A DNA stretch of 64,000 nt, from positions 21,180,924 through 21,244,923 of the forward strand of contig CM070502.1 in assembly GCA_036346375.1 (NCBI GenBank), written 5' to 3'. Within the stretch, counting starts at the first letter, position 1; the number at the start of each line of letters is the position of its first letter. This document shows, in pieces, positions 25,432-35,902 of this stretch. Below the pieces are notes generated by a model, which was given only the letters and a program-made list of their open reading frames with translations, was not told where the DNA came from and ran no database searches. Position numbers and translations under genes: made by a program. Source of the DNA: Guadua angustifolia (taxonomy: Eukaryota > Streptophyta > Magnoliopsida > Poales > Poaceae).

Positions 25432-26752
25432 TAGGGGTGTAAATGGTTGGGTATTACCCAACCCGTACCCGTTCCCGGATACAAAATTACCCTAATGGAA
25501 AACTATTTTACACTACTCGCCGGGTACGGGTACGGGTAGTACCCGGGTAGGTTAGGTTCTGGTTTGGGTCGGGCACGGGATCGGCAATACTCGGCGGGTA
25601 TGGGTTGGATTCGGATACTCGGATAATTCTCACAATCCGGGTACCCGGCGGGTACTACTAATTCCTGAAATTTTGGTGAAATTGCACTGACCAAAAAAAT
25701 AGTACAAATGATATCAAAAAAATTTGAAATTTTTTTTGAAGGTTCCTGACACATAAGATATGTTCTCAGTAAATTTTCAGGTGATTATCAAATCTGAGGA
25801 ATTTTTAAAAATTCAAACATTGCTACTATCCTGATAAAACACTGACCGGCAAGTTTGAACCGAATGAAAATTAGAATAAACGAGGTTATAAAATTTTGAA
25901 TTTTTTTGTGGATGGTCCTGACATATCTATAATATTGTCATAAAATTTTTAAATTATGATCAAATGTCATAAAGTTTTAAAAATTCGAACAGTACTACTG
26001 TCCTGTTAAAAGGCTTATTGGCAAATTTGAACGAAATGAAAAAATATTTAAACTATGTTATAAAATTTTTAAAATTTTATATAATGATACTGATGAAATT
26101 ATTAATCTCTCATAAAAATTTGAGATCATGATCACACTCAAGAAAATTTATAAAATTCTGACAAGGTAAATGTCTCAATTATGTTCTACTTGCTATCAAC
26201 CTAAACAAGAGGAGGAGCACATGACCTGGTTTCCTAGACTATGGACGCTTATGATTTCACGTTGTCCAAAACTATTGTCATTGCCTCCTATTCCTTTGGA
26301 ATTGCCCCAAGTTCCTCTCCTCCAATTCAACTATATGTTGAACTATATATGTGATATTCACTTTATGTATTGGACTTTGTGTGTTTATTGAACTCCATGT
26401 GTTTGATTATGTACTATTTGAACTCTTTGTTGGACTATGTATATTTGTTAGACTATACGACATTATCTATTGTATTATGTAATATACTAGTGTGTTAGTT
26501 GGATTGTTTTCGTCGCATGTTTTGATCCTAGGTATTTCGTACACCACCCGATGAAGTACCTGTTGTCTTTATTATACCCGTCCGCATACTACCCGGAACT
26601 CGATTTCTACCTATTCGTAGAAAATGCTACCCGTTACCCGTACCCTACTCGATTTTTACTACCCATGCCCGTACATGTACCCGGAAAAAAATAATAGGGT
26701 AGGGTATGGGATGATCTACTACCCACCCGTACCCGACCCGTTTACACCCCTA
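25432..26752. mobile_element. Non-autonomous hAT element, 1,321 bp
   Basis: The termini are TAGGGGTGTAAA and TTTACACCCCTA, flanked by a perfect 8-bp target duplication ATCTTTCC (25424-25431 and 26753-26760), which is diagnostic of hAT transposition. Both subterminal regions, about 150-200 bp each, are packed with GGGTACGGGTA/TACCCGTACCC-type repeats where hAT transposases bind. The AT-rich core contains no transposase reading frame, so it must have been moved in trans. Confidence 0.92.
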
Positions 26753-26760
26753 ATCTTTCC

Positions 26761-27781
26761 CCGTCGTTCGGCTCCTCTCGCGACAGCGCCTCCGCTCGTG
26801 ACAGCGCCTTCGCTTGCATCGCCTCCTCTCACGTTGCTGCCTCTAGGAATCCCAACGACGATCGTGGATTGATCCATAACGACAGCCTCTTCCTCCACCT
26901 CTCTCACTCGCCACTGCCGGTGAAGTGTTTCGTCACTTGTGAACAAGTCCTCTTCCTCCTCTTCTGTGCCTTAGATCTGCTGCTCTAGGTACCTACAAAG
27001 GAGAAGAGGGGGAGGTTTCATATCAGCAGACTTGTTGAGGAGGGAGAGCAAGGAGCCGCCGTTATTGGAGTTTCCCTTGCTGCCGAAGCACCCGGAGGAC
27101 ACCACGAGGATGCTACTGTGAAGTCTGTGTGGGAATCGAAGGTAAGGATCCCAAATCCTAGAAATAGCGTTAATGTTGTTTGTGCGTGAACATATTTAAT
27201 CTTGTCAATGGTTTTCATTTGTTATTTGTTTAATTGATCCAGTGATGAATGCTAGGCTATTTTATCTCACTACCAGGGCCTCATCCTATAATCATTGACC
27301 ATATCCCACAGGTTTGAACAGGTTTTTTCTTTCTTTTTGATATCATACTGTGGTTATCATTTTCGAATTTGAGTCTTGATTTGTATTTTGCTTTGTATAA
27401 ATCAGTCTGCTTTGTAGTTCTACACCTTATGACTTTAATTTTAGGTTATTATTACAGAAATGTAGAAATTGGATTGTTGGATTTGTTATAATGAATAAAT
27501 AAAATTTTAACTGCAATTTTTTTATGCATCTCAGTAATGATGTTAGAATAGACTGCAGTCATCTATCTTAGGATAACTACTGAGGTCTTGTTTGGGAAAT
27601 GTTCCTAAATTTCCTTCAGGAAACAATTCTATTAGGACATTCCAAAGTACTTCTGGTGGATCAGACAACTGTGTTTTTTTTCTCTTCTAGGTAGGGCATT
27701 TAAACTCCTAATCATACTCTTTCAAGAATATACTGCCACTGTTTTTTGAAAAAGTATACTGCTACTATTTTTACATTCTAG
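26761..27781 (+). other. GC-rich possible 5' exon, gene not recognised
   Basis: About 26,985-27,141 has an open frame on the plus strand rich in Glu, Gly and Ala (begins near EKRGRFHISRLV, ends SVWESK) followed by a good donor AAG|GTAAGG. It starts after a pyrimidine-rich GC tract (26,760-26,980) like a grass promoter and 5' UTR. It may be the first exon of the gene whose next exon is split by the copia element at 27,813. The protein is not recognised. 27,142-27,781 would then be an intron. No start codon could be fixed. Confidence 0.3.
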
Positions 27782-27812
27782 TTTATGGCCTAAATTTCCC
27801 AAGTGTAGGAAG

Positions 27813-28044
27813 TGTAAAAAAGAAAGTGGAGCAATTGTATTGTTGAACCCCGGCGACCAACATGGTTCGCATTGTATTATATAGATGAGTTGTTACATAC
27901 ACGGCGTGATCACGTTCTTGAACTAGCGTGAACTCGAGTGCAGAGCGAGTCTATGGCGAGTATCTAGAGCGCATGAAGCGGTCGGCGCAAGCAACTAACT
28001 CTAGGCCGTTCTTGAATCATGCTACGATTACACAATGTTTATGA
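27813..28044 (-). repeat. Copia 3' LTR
   Basis: 232 bp, near-identical to the 5' LTR at 32,370. Its inner end reads TGTTTATGA where the 5' LTR has TGTTTAACA, so the terminal CA has been altered. Other differences are listed in the findings. Confidence 0.93.
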
Positions 28045-28056
28045 CCTCTCTCAATC
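28045..28056 (-). promoter_or_regulatory. Copia polypurine tract
   Basis: On the minus strand GATTGAGAGAGG directly precedes the 3' LTR. This is the expected place for the RNase-H-resistant primer of plus-strand DNA synthesis. Confidence 0.6.
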
Positions 28057-31000
28057 ACAACATCGGTTTACCAAGTTGAGATTGCTGCAGATAGTGTTGA
28101 AAGGAGCCTTAGACAACGCCTTGGTGAACACATCAGCGAGTTGATCTTTTGATGAGATGAAACGAACCTTCAGTGCCTTCCTTGCGACTTGCTCCCGGAC
28201 AAAATGGAAATCAACCTCAATGTGTTTAGTTCTTGCATGAAACACTGGATTAGAAGCCATATATGTAGCTCCTATATTGTCACACCAAAGAACAGGAGCT
28301 TGACTCTGAAAAATTCCCAGTTCCTTCAGTAGTGTTTGTATCCATACCAATTCAGCAGTCACATTGGCGATTGCTTTGTATTCTGATTCTGTACTTGAAC
28401 GGGATACTGTAGCTTGTTTCTTTGAGCTCCATGACACCAAGTTTGGTCCAACCAGAACTGCAAAGCCACTTGTTGATCTTCTATCATCAGGGCACCCAGC
28501 CCAATCGGCATCTGAGTATGCATTTAGTGTCTTTGTCTGCAGATTCGAAGAATTTCATCCTTGATTACTTGTTCCTTTATGTACCGAGGATCCTCTTCAC
28601 AGAGCCCAATGTTTATCTGTAGGAGACTGAATATATTGACACACACGGTTTACCACAAAAGAGAGGTCAGGCCTTGTAATGGTCAAATACTGTAATCCTC
28701 CAACAATGCTCCTATACTGGAACTGAGCATCTCCAGTGAGTGGTGTTCCAGAGTCCCGTGTGAGTCTTTCTGAAGGTGCCATTGGTGTTGAAATTGGTCT
28801 ACAATTATGCATGTTTGCTCTTTTGAGAAGATCTTGAGCATATCTTCTTTGAGATAATGTCAACCCTTGCTTATCTGATTTCACCTCTATGCCAAGGAAG
28901 TACTGCAACTCTCCCAAGTCCTTGACTGCAAATTCAGTGGTAAGCTTGTCTATAAGCTTATCTGTTGCTGTTGTGGAGGAGCTCACTATGATTATATCAT
29001 CAACGTAAATGAGGACATACATAGTCAATTCTTTGAGTCTCTGATATTAGAGAGAAGTGTCTGATTGTGAGGTGATAAAGCCCAGATCCTGCAACTTCTG
29101 AGTCAACCTGGAGTGCCAAGCCCTTGGGGCTTGTTTCAGGCCATACAATGCTTTCTTTAACTTGCAAATGTAATTGGATGGAACCTGTGAATCCTCATAC
29201 CCAGGGGGTTGGCGCATGTAGACTTCCTGAAGAAAACCGTGCAGAAATGCATTCTGAATATCAATCTGCCTCAAGTTCCACCCTCTAGAGACTGCAAGTG
29301 AGAGGATAACTCTGATAGTAGTGGGCTTGATGACTGGACTAAAGGTGTCTATATAATCTATACCAAACCTTTGTTTAAAACCTTTGGCAACTAATCTGGC
29401 CTTATACCTTTCTATGGACCCATAAGCATTCCTCTTAACCTTGTAGGCCCATCTACTGTCAATTAAGTTGATGCCTCTCTTAGGTGGAACCAGCTCCCAA
29501 GTTTGATTCTTGAGAAGTGCAGCAAATTCAGCATCCATTGCTTGTCGCCACACCTTGTATTTGACAGCTTCTGCCAGAGATGCAGGTTCTGTAGTAGGTG
29601 GAGACTGAATGTGAGTTACTGTTCCTGCTGCATACCTCACTGTCCCATCTGTAAATTCTTTGGGCTTCACTATATTGTCCTTCAATCTGGTGCGCATAGC
29701 ATGGCCAGGATGACCAGGTTGATGTTCTGAAGTTGGAGCTGGCTCAGATAATAACTGCACTGGACTTTGTTCAGTTTCACCTGAATTGGCATGTTCTGAA
29801 TATTCAAATTGGCTCTCCTCGACTCCATGATGTGTACCTGCAGTTTCAGGAGATCCTACATCCAAACCATTGTCAGTGGCATTAGTAAATCCATGACCAG
29901 TGGGAGGATTACTTGTTGCTGTCCTGCTCGGATTTGATGGAGAAGAAGGAACATCTAGAGGAATGACGACAGAACTATCTATTGTCGGATTTTGGTTTGT
30001 CAGGAATTGTTCAGAGTAATATCGACTGAATGGCAGGAAGGTTGGTTGTTCTGTGGGTTGAGCTGAAGAATGTGGCTGACTAGGTATGGATTTAAAGGGG
30101 AAAACACACTCATCAAACACCACATCTCGAGATATGTAGATTCTTCCTATTTGTCTATCTAGACACTTGTATGCCTTGTGGTCTGGACTATATCCCACAA
30201 AGACACATTGTCTGGACCTGAAGCTAAGTTTCTTGGTATTGTAGGCTCTCAGGTTAGGCCAACAAGCACAGCCGAAAATTCTGAGAAACTGATAGTTTGG
30301 TTGAGCACCAAGAAGGCGGAAAACAGGAGTGTCTTTGTCTATCACACGACTCGGTTGTCGGTTGATCAGGAAGCAAGCCGTTTGAAAAGCCTCATCCCAA
30401 AACCGAATTGGCATATGGGATTGAGCAAGAAGGGTAATGCCTGTCTCTACTATATGCCTGTGTTTTCGCTCAACCAACCCATTCTGCTGATGAGTGTGAG
30501 GGCTGGAGATGTGATGCGTAATGCCAATTTTGTCAAAGAACTTGTGAAGTTTGTGATATTCACCACCCCAGTCTGACTGTACTGTCAGGATTTTCTTGCC
30601 AAGCATTCTCTCAACATGAGCTTGAAATTTGAGAAAAATGGACTCTACATCAGATTTGTGCTTAAGAAAATACACCTAGGTGAATCTGCTGTATTCATCA
30701 ACAAAACTAACATAATATTTAAAGCCATTTACAGAGGTGAGAGCAGGTCCCCAAACATCAGTGTGGACAAGCTCAAGAGGACTGGAAATGGAATGGCTAG
30801 AGAGATGGAAAGGTAATTGATGTGATTTGCCTTGCTGACATGCATCACACACAGCAGGCCTTTTATTTGAAACTACAGAAATGTTGTTCCTGGACAAGGC
30901 TTGATGAACTACAGCAAAAGTAGGGTGTCCTAAACGCTGATGCCACAAGTCTTCAGTGTTCTTGACAGTGAAGTAGGCTTGTTTGGAGAATTTATTTGGA

Positions 31001-32328
31001 AATTGGTAAAGTCCATTCTTGCAGTTCCCTCTAAGAAGAGTGGTCCTCGTTGCTTGGTCCTTAATAAGAAAGAAGGTAGGGTAAAACTCAGCATAGACAT
31101 TGTTGTCAGAAACCAGTTTATGAATGGACAGAAGATGGCGGTTTATATGTGGAACATGAAGGACGTTTTTCAGGGTTAGAGGACGGTGAGCAGTAGCAAC
31201 AAAGGAATCTCCAACATGGGCAATGGACATACCTGCGCCATTGGCAGCTTGGACTCGATCACCACCGGTGTATCTCTCCTTGATGTTTAGACGATCAAGA
31301 TCATGCGTGATGTGATCTATGGCCCCGGTATCTGCATACCAGTTGGGGTCAATTGCGTAGCCGTTGCCAGAGATTGCAGCAGCTGCAACCCGTGTGTCGC
31401 CGGCGACGAAATTCTGATCGAATCGGTGATAACACCGTGCAGCATCATGATTAGTGCGGAAGCAGATCTGGCATGGAGCCTTCTGTCCTCCTTGGCCTCG
31501 AGATCCTAAATTGGTTCCACGACCTGCGCCGCGCCCTCCTGGAGCACGTCCGCCTCCATTGCCACGGCCGTTGCCGCGACCTCCACCGTTGCCGCGGCTA
31601 TTGCCGCGCCCGAAGGTCTTATTGACCTGGTTCACTTGAGGGCCACCGTTGTCGTTGCGCTCGTGCCGCAGCTCATAGCTCAGCATGTGAGCGTAGACAT
31701 CATTGACGGTCGTCACGTCGTTGCGTGTGGTCAGACTTGTCACCAGAGGGTCGTATTCATCTCCCAGGCCCTGCAGCATATAGGCAATGATCTCGTCGTC
31801 GTCCAGTTTCTTACCGATCATGGCAAGCGTGTCGGCGAGATTCTTGACCTTCCGGAAGTAGTCGGTGATGCTGAGGTCTTTCTTCTGGACCGTAGCCAGC
31901 TGCATCCTGATCTGCATCACCTGCGCTCGGGAGCTTGCCGCAAATGCACGTTCAATTGCGCACCTTGTCTCACGAGCAGTCGTGCACCTGACCACTTGAG
32001 CGAGTACACCGTCAGTGAGAGAGGATAGGATGGCACTCATTACCAGCTGATCCTGGAGGTACCAGTTGTTGAAAGCAGGGTTAACGGTGGTACTGGAAGT
32101 ACCATCTGCGTCAACTGTCGTGATGGTGGCCGCCGGCTGGATGACGGTGCCGTCGATGAAGCCCATCAGTTGTTGGCTTCTGAGGTAAGGGAACAGCTGC
32201 ATTGTCCATAAGAGGAAGTTCTCGGTGGAGAGCTTGACGGTGATCATGTTGTTGAAGGATGGTGTCGGCATGGCGCTTCTGGATGCCAGGACAAGGGAAT
32301 TTGTCACAGCACCCTGAGTTCCGCTCAT
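28051..32328 (-). pseudogene. Copia gag-pol polyprotein, disrupted
   Basis: The start is the ATG at 32,328 (MSGTQG..), 42 bases past the LTR and just after the PBS. Gag runs to a zinc knuckle C-X2-C-X4-H-X4-C near residue 286, preceded by a Gly/Arg-rich tract. Protease shows ADTGA near residue 333. Integrase has the HHCC finger (LGHP, CDACQQGKSHQ), then HTDVWGP. A TAG at 30,676-30,678 replaces a conserved Trp (family SRFTWVYF). The frame continues with the other catalytic residues (DWGGEY, GLVERKHR). Reverse transcriptase follows, with a TAA at 29,047-29,049 shortly before the YVDD active site (28,597-29,028). A 1-bp deletion near 28,597 and further breaks separate it from RNase H (28,051-28,440; ESEYKA, WCDN, HARTKHIEVD). 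Not functional as read. Confidence 0.92.
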
Positions 32329-32356
32329 GGCAGATTTGTTGGTGGATTGGATCGTT

Positions 32357-32369
32357 GGCTCTGATACCA
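32357..32369 (-). promoter_or_regulatory. Copia primer binding site
   Basis: On the minus strand TGGTATCAGAGCC lies directly after the 5' LTR. It is complementary to the 3' end of initiator tRNA-Met, the usual primer of plant copia elements. The host gypsy element uses the same PBS. Confidence 0.9.
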
Positions 32370-32604
32370 TGTAAAAAAGAAAGTGGAGCAATTGTATTGC
32401 TGAACCCCAGCGACCAACATGGTTCGCATTGTATTATATAGATGAGTTGTTACATACACAGCGTGATCACGTTTACTGAACTAGCGTGAACTCAGGAGTG
32501 CAGAGCGAGTCTATGGCGAGTATCTAGAGCGCATGAAGCGGTCAGGCGCGCAACTAACTCTAGGCCGTTTACTGAATCATGCTACGATTACACAATGTTT
32601 AACA
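32370..32604 (-). repeat. Copia 5' LTR
   Basis: 235 bp with TG..CA ends. It contains the TATATAGATGAG block that could be read as promoter sequence in the opposite sense only, so the transcription start is not assigned. Confidence 0.93.
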
Positions 32605-32726
32605 GGAAGTGCCGCTTTGATGATCTGATTGATTATTTGGAGCAGCCAGCGTATACTGTCCAACATCAGTTGCCAGCCACATCTTCCCGTATATTTGAGA
32701 CCTCGATGGTTTTGCCCTTGGTGTAA

Positions 32727-35700
32727 TATAGGAATGACCATGGCCTCTCCTTAATTAAAGAAAACTAGCTCCACTTGATGATGAAAGAAAATAAGTAATA
32801 ACATACCAGTACAAGCTTTAGTTTGAGCACACTGCCAGTAACGGATCAAAGCATTGTGGATGAAAGTATTTTGGACCTCTTAATTCATAAAGTTTAGGAG
32901 AATCTGAAAGTAATAAACATATTAAAGCATTGTTGCAATATCACCTGCATGTACTAATGATCATACAGAACTGTGCATATAGTATATGGTATATGAAGTC
33001 AGCATATTGCATGAGAATTCTTTAACAGTACGCTAATTGACAATATGTTATATTTGTATGTATTAGCAAATGGGCACTAGAAAGGAGCTCATTAGGTCAT
33101 TTTTCACAAAGGTTATCGGGATAAGCAGAGTCATTTCTATGTTTTTAGATTTTCTTTGAGAACATGCAAAAGCTTTGGTATTAGTAGGATGGTGATCATG
33201 AAGGTGTCTCTCTCTAAAAAAAGTGTTCAAGCTGGCGTTATGGTAATACATATGGAGATCCTGACAACCATGTTTAGTTCCTCCTATTTAAAACATGACT
33301 GTTGCATATTAGCTTCACAGAATCGACACTGGATTTGGACATCATGCATCGTCAGCCTGCCTGTAGCGTGCATACATCCACAAGTGGTGTTTTAGCTGAT
33401 AGTCGTTGTTAGGTAGCCTGTTATGTGCTTTGATTAGTAAGTCTACTGTCTAATAGCCACGCAGATTTCGCTAGCTTTTTGTCTGGTCTTGCATTTCAGA
33501 TTTTCAGTACTATGATTTTAATAGAAACCCATCCCAACCAAACACAAATACTCGATGAAAGCTAGCTAATACGTATCTATGTTTTTTTAAAAAAATAACA
33601 TGTATATACTTGATCAGAGAATCATGATGTATATACTGGATAAGAGAATCACGACACATCTTCTCTATACATATAAAATTTTATGATCAAATTCGTCTTG
33701 TGCTAGAAGTTACAAAAAAGACAAAGTTGATCATGAACAGAAACTGTTCCTGTTCATGATCAAGTTTGTCTTTTTTATTACACTTAGCACAGGACGAATT
33801 TGATCATGAAATTTTATATGTAGATGGGGTAAGCTGAGATGTACATCCATGATTTTTTTCAAAATTTTTTGAAACTTTTTTTAGTAAGGTTGCATGGTGG
33901 TTTCACCAAATATTTAATCGCACAGGATATTTTGCCCTGAAAGAAAGGTGGCAGGCAGGCATTGGAAGCTCCTAGATAGAGAATTTCGGAATACATGTAC
34001 AGCAGTACAGGCAATGCAACTGACTGTATTTTATCAATTTTACTACACAATGCTAAACTTTTCCTTCAAATTTTGTGGGTGCCCGCCGAAAGATCAGATG
34101 CTCCAACTTATCCTGAATTGCTCTCATATATTTTTACTACTCTACAATGTGCTTTTTGTTGTACTTGTAACCTCCTGGAACATGTAGCTAGCTGTAATAT
34201 GTCAATTTCTGTAAAGCCACTGATTTTTTTCTTTATCGTGACCATTTCAGCTTCTAGGTATACGTGCTACACTTTGTTGGATGAGATTTGACTTAAAAGG
34301 AACACTTGGGTTGGCTTTTGCTCTATCTGACTTAAAGGAGCACTTCTTTCATTCCAAATTGAAGTCGTAAATTTGTGGGTATTAGCAGAATTTTTACATC
34401 AATGGATCAGCATTACTGTCCTATCACCTGTGCCTATCCTGAAGCTACATGTGAATTTCATGGTTGCTACTTTTTATTGGTTGTATTAATGCTTAGCTCC
34501 TTATGTCGTGAGTTATATCATGTGAATTTTCTGATCCAATGGCATTGGATGTTTTGGTACTTCTCTCACATCACTATTGAAATCTCTCTTTCTGTGTGGA
34601 GCTTTTGGTTTTTTGAATCATGCACTGAGCTGTGAATGCATTTTGTTTTCTGAATTATACATCGAGATTGTTGAGGTTGTCTAAATTATTGAATTATGCA
34701 CTGAGCTGTGAATGCATTTTATGTTATAGATGACTGATGCTATAAATGCAGTACTAGTAGCTAAACTTTTTTTACCCATGTATGAATGCTTGTATGATAT
34801 TATCTGCATGTGTGGATTTTAACAACTTTTCTTCACTTTTTCATTATTTTAAAATGATCTTTTATTCTTATTTGTGTCTATGAGTTTTATGATTTCTTTC
34901 TGAATTATTTTTCCTGAATGTGTTTTATTTTTTTTCAGATTTTTTGTTTTTCACCTTCTTAAATTTTAGGGATTTTTATCCCTATAGCTTCCAAATGGTG
35001 GGTGGAAATATTTCCCTTGAGGAGAAATTGCCCCTGGGGTTGGAGGAGATTTCACGAGCCTTTAAAATCCCCCTAAGGAGAACTGTTCCCTAGGTTTTCT
35101 TTCCATATCATCCAAACAAGCCCTTAAAGAAATTGCCAACATAAGGTTAGACCTCATGCTAGAGTTACTCAAAAAATTGTAGAAAATTTTCCTATCCTAT
35201 GAAATTCCTCTGGAGCAATCCTATAAATTGAACATTCCTTGTATGATTTTTTCCTTTGAATTGAATTTCTCCATTTTTTTCATTTGAAATTTCTTTGAAT
35301 CAGAGAGGTCCTAATATTTGACTCAGATTAAAAGTTTACGTCATTACGATTCACAAATTAATTATACACTAGTTAATTGTCCATGTATTGTAATAGAAAC
35401 ATATTTTTAACTAAATTATTAAATCATGACATGTATTTTTTTAAAAAAAAAAGATAGAGGACGGACTACCCCCACGAACTCCTATTTATATATTAAGAAT
35501 GATAGGAATGAAATTGTTGTAGGAAAATATGGAAAGACACAAATACATTAGTAAAAAAGGCAAACGAAAAGAAGAGAATAGAATCCATCAACAATCCAGT
35601 TCTATGCCTGCTATTTTATGCATATATAGTCTTTTGTTATTTTTGGCTCAAAATAAAATCTGAAATAAAAATATTGCGCCTATTTCCAACAGAAATCACA

Positions 35701-35896
35701 TCAATACATGTTTGCTTTTTTACACGTCGCATTCATCATTCCAAATTTCCAATCTCGAGCAGCCATCATCCCAATGCAGCAAAGCCATCCTGTTCCAAGA
35801 AATCACCACGGTCTGTCATCAATTAAACGATCAGGCCGTATGCTCCCCGTGGCATTCATCATTCCAAACACATGCACTTTGTTGATTCAGTAGCAG
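32727..35896. other. Intergenic DNA, no gene seen
   Basis: Apart from the foldback at 33,670-33,820, this holds AT-rich DNA and MITE-like tracts at about 34,980-35,110 and 35,160-35,310. A 30-bp phrase (ATGCACTGAGCTGTGAATGC) occurs at 34,622 and again about 75 bases later. If the flanking exon-like frames belong to one gene, this would be intron, but nothing shows that they do. Confidence 0.35.
33670..33820. repeat. Foldback element with 71-bp arms
   Basis: The left arm 33,670-33,740 (CATATAAAATTTTATGATCA..) and the right arm 33,750-33,820 are reverse complements with only a few mismatches, separated by 9 bases. Weaker pairing extends outwards for some 30 bases on each side. Either strand would fold into a long hairpin if transcribed. 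It may be a MITE centre or a young hairpin locus. Confidence 0.85.
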
Positions 35897-35902
35897 GTAT
35901 TA

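Larger units (their letters stand above)
27813..32604 (-). mobile_element. Ty1-copia LTR retrotransposon, complete but mutated
   Basis: An element of 4,792 bp lies between two LTRs with TG..CA ends and a 5-bp target duplication GGAAG (27808-27812 and 32605-32609). On the minus strand the order is 5' LTR, PBS, gag, protease, integrase, reverse transcriptase, RNase H, polypurine tract, 3' LTR. Integrase before reverse transcriptase makes it copia rather than gypsy. In-frame stops and small deletions break the polyprotein, so this copy cannot move by itself. The LTRs are alike over nearly all their length, which suggests a fairly recent insertion. Confidence 0.95.
27782..32726 (+). pseudogene. 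Exon-like frame split by the copia element
   Basis: After an acceptor-like pyrimidine tract ending TTCTAG (27,776-27,781), the plus strand is open to 27,812, where the copia LTR begins. On the far side, after the GGAAG duplication, the same phase continues from 32,610 to a TAA at 32,724-32,726. The combined frame is 48 codons, including FPKCRKCRFDD and then DLIDYLEQPAY. The element sits exactly between codons when one TSD copy is removed. The product is not recognised. The continuity suggests a host exon disrupted by the insertion, but a frame this short can occur by chance. Confidence 0.4.

Noticed and set aside
30178..30576. 132-codon plus-strand frame inside the copia element
   Set aside because: It is the antisense shadow of the integrase coding sequence and has no protein-like motif.
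34615..34720. Two copies of GCACTGAGCTGTGAATGC
   Set aside because: A single short direct repeat in AT-rich DNA with no termini; not called as an element.
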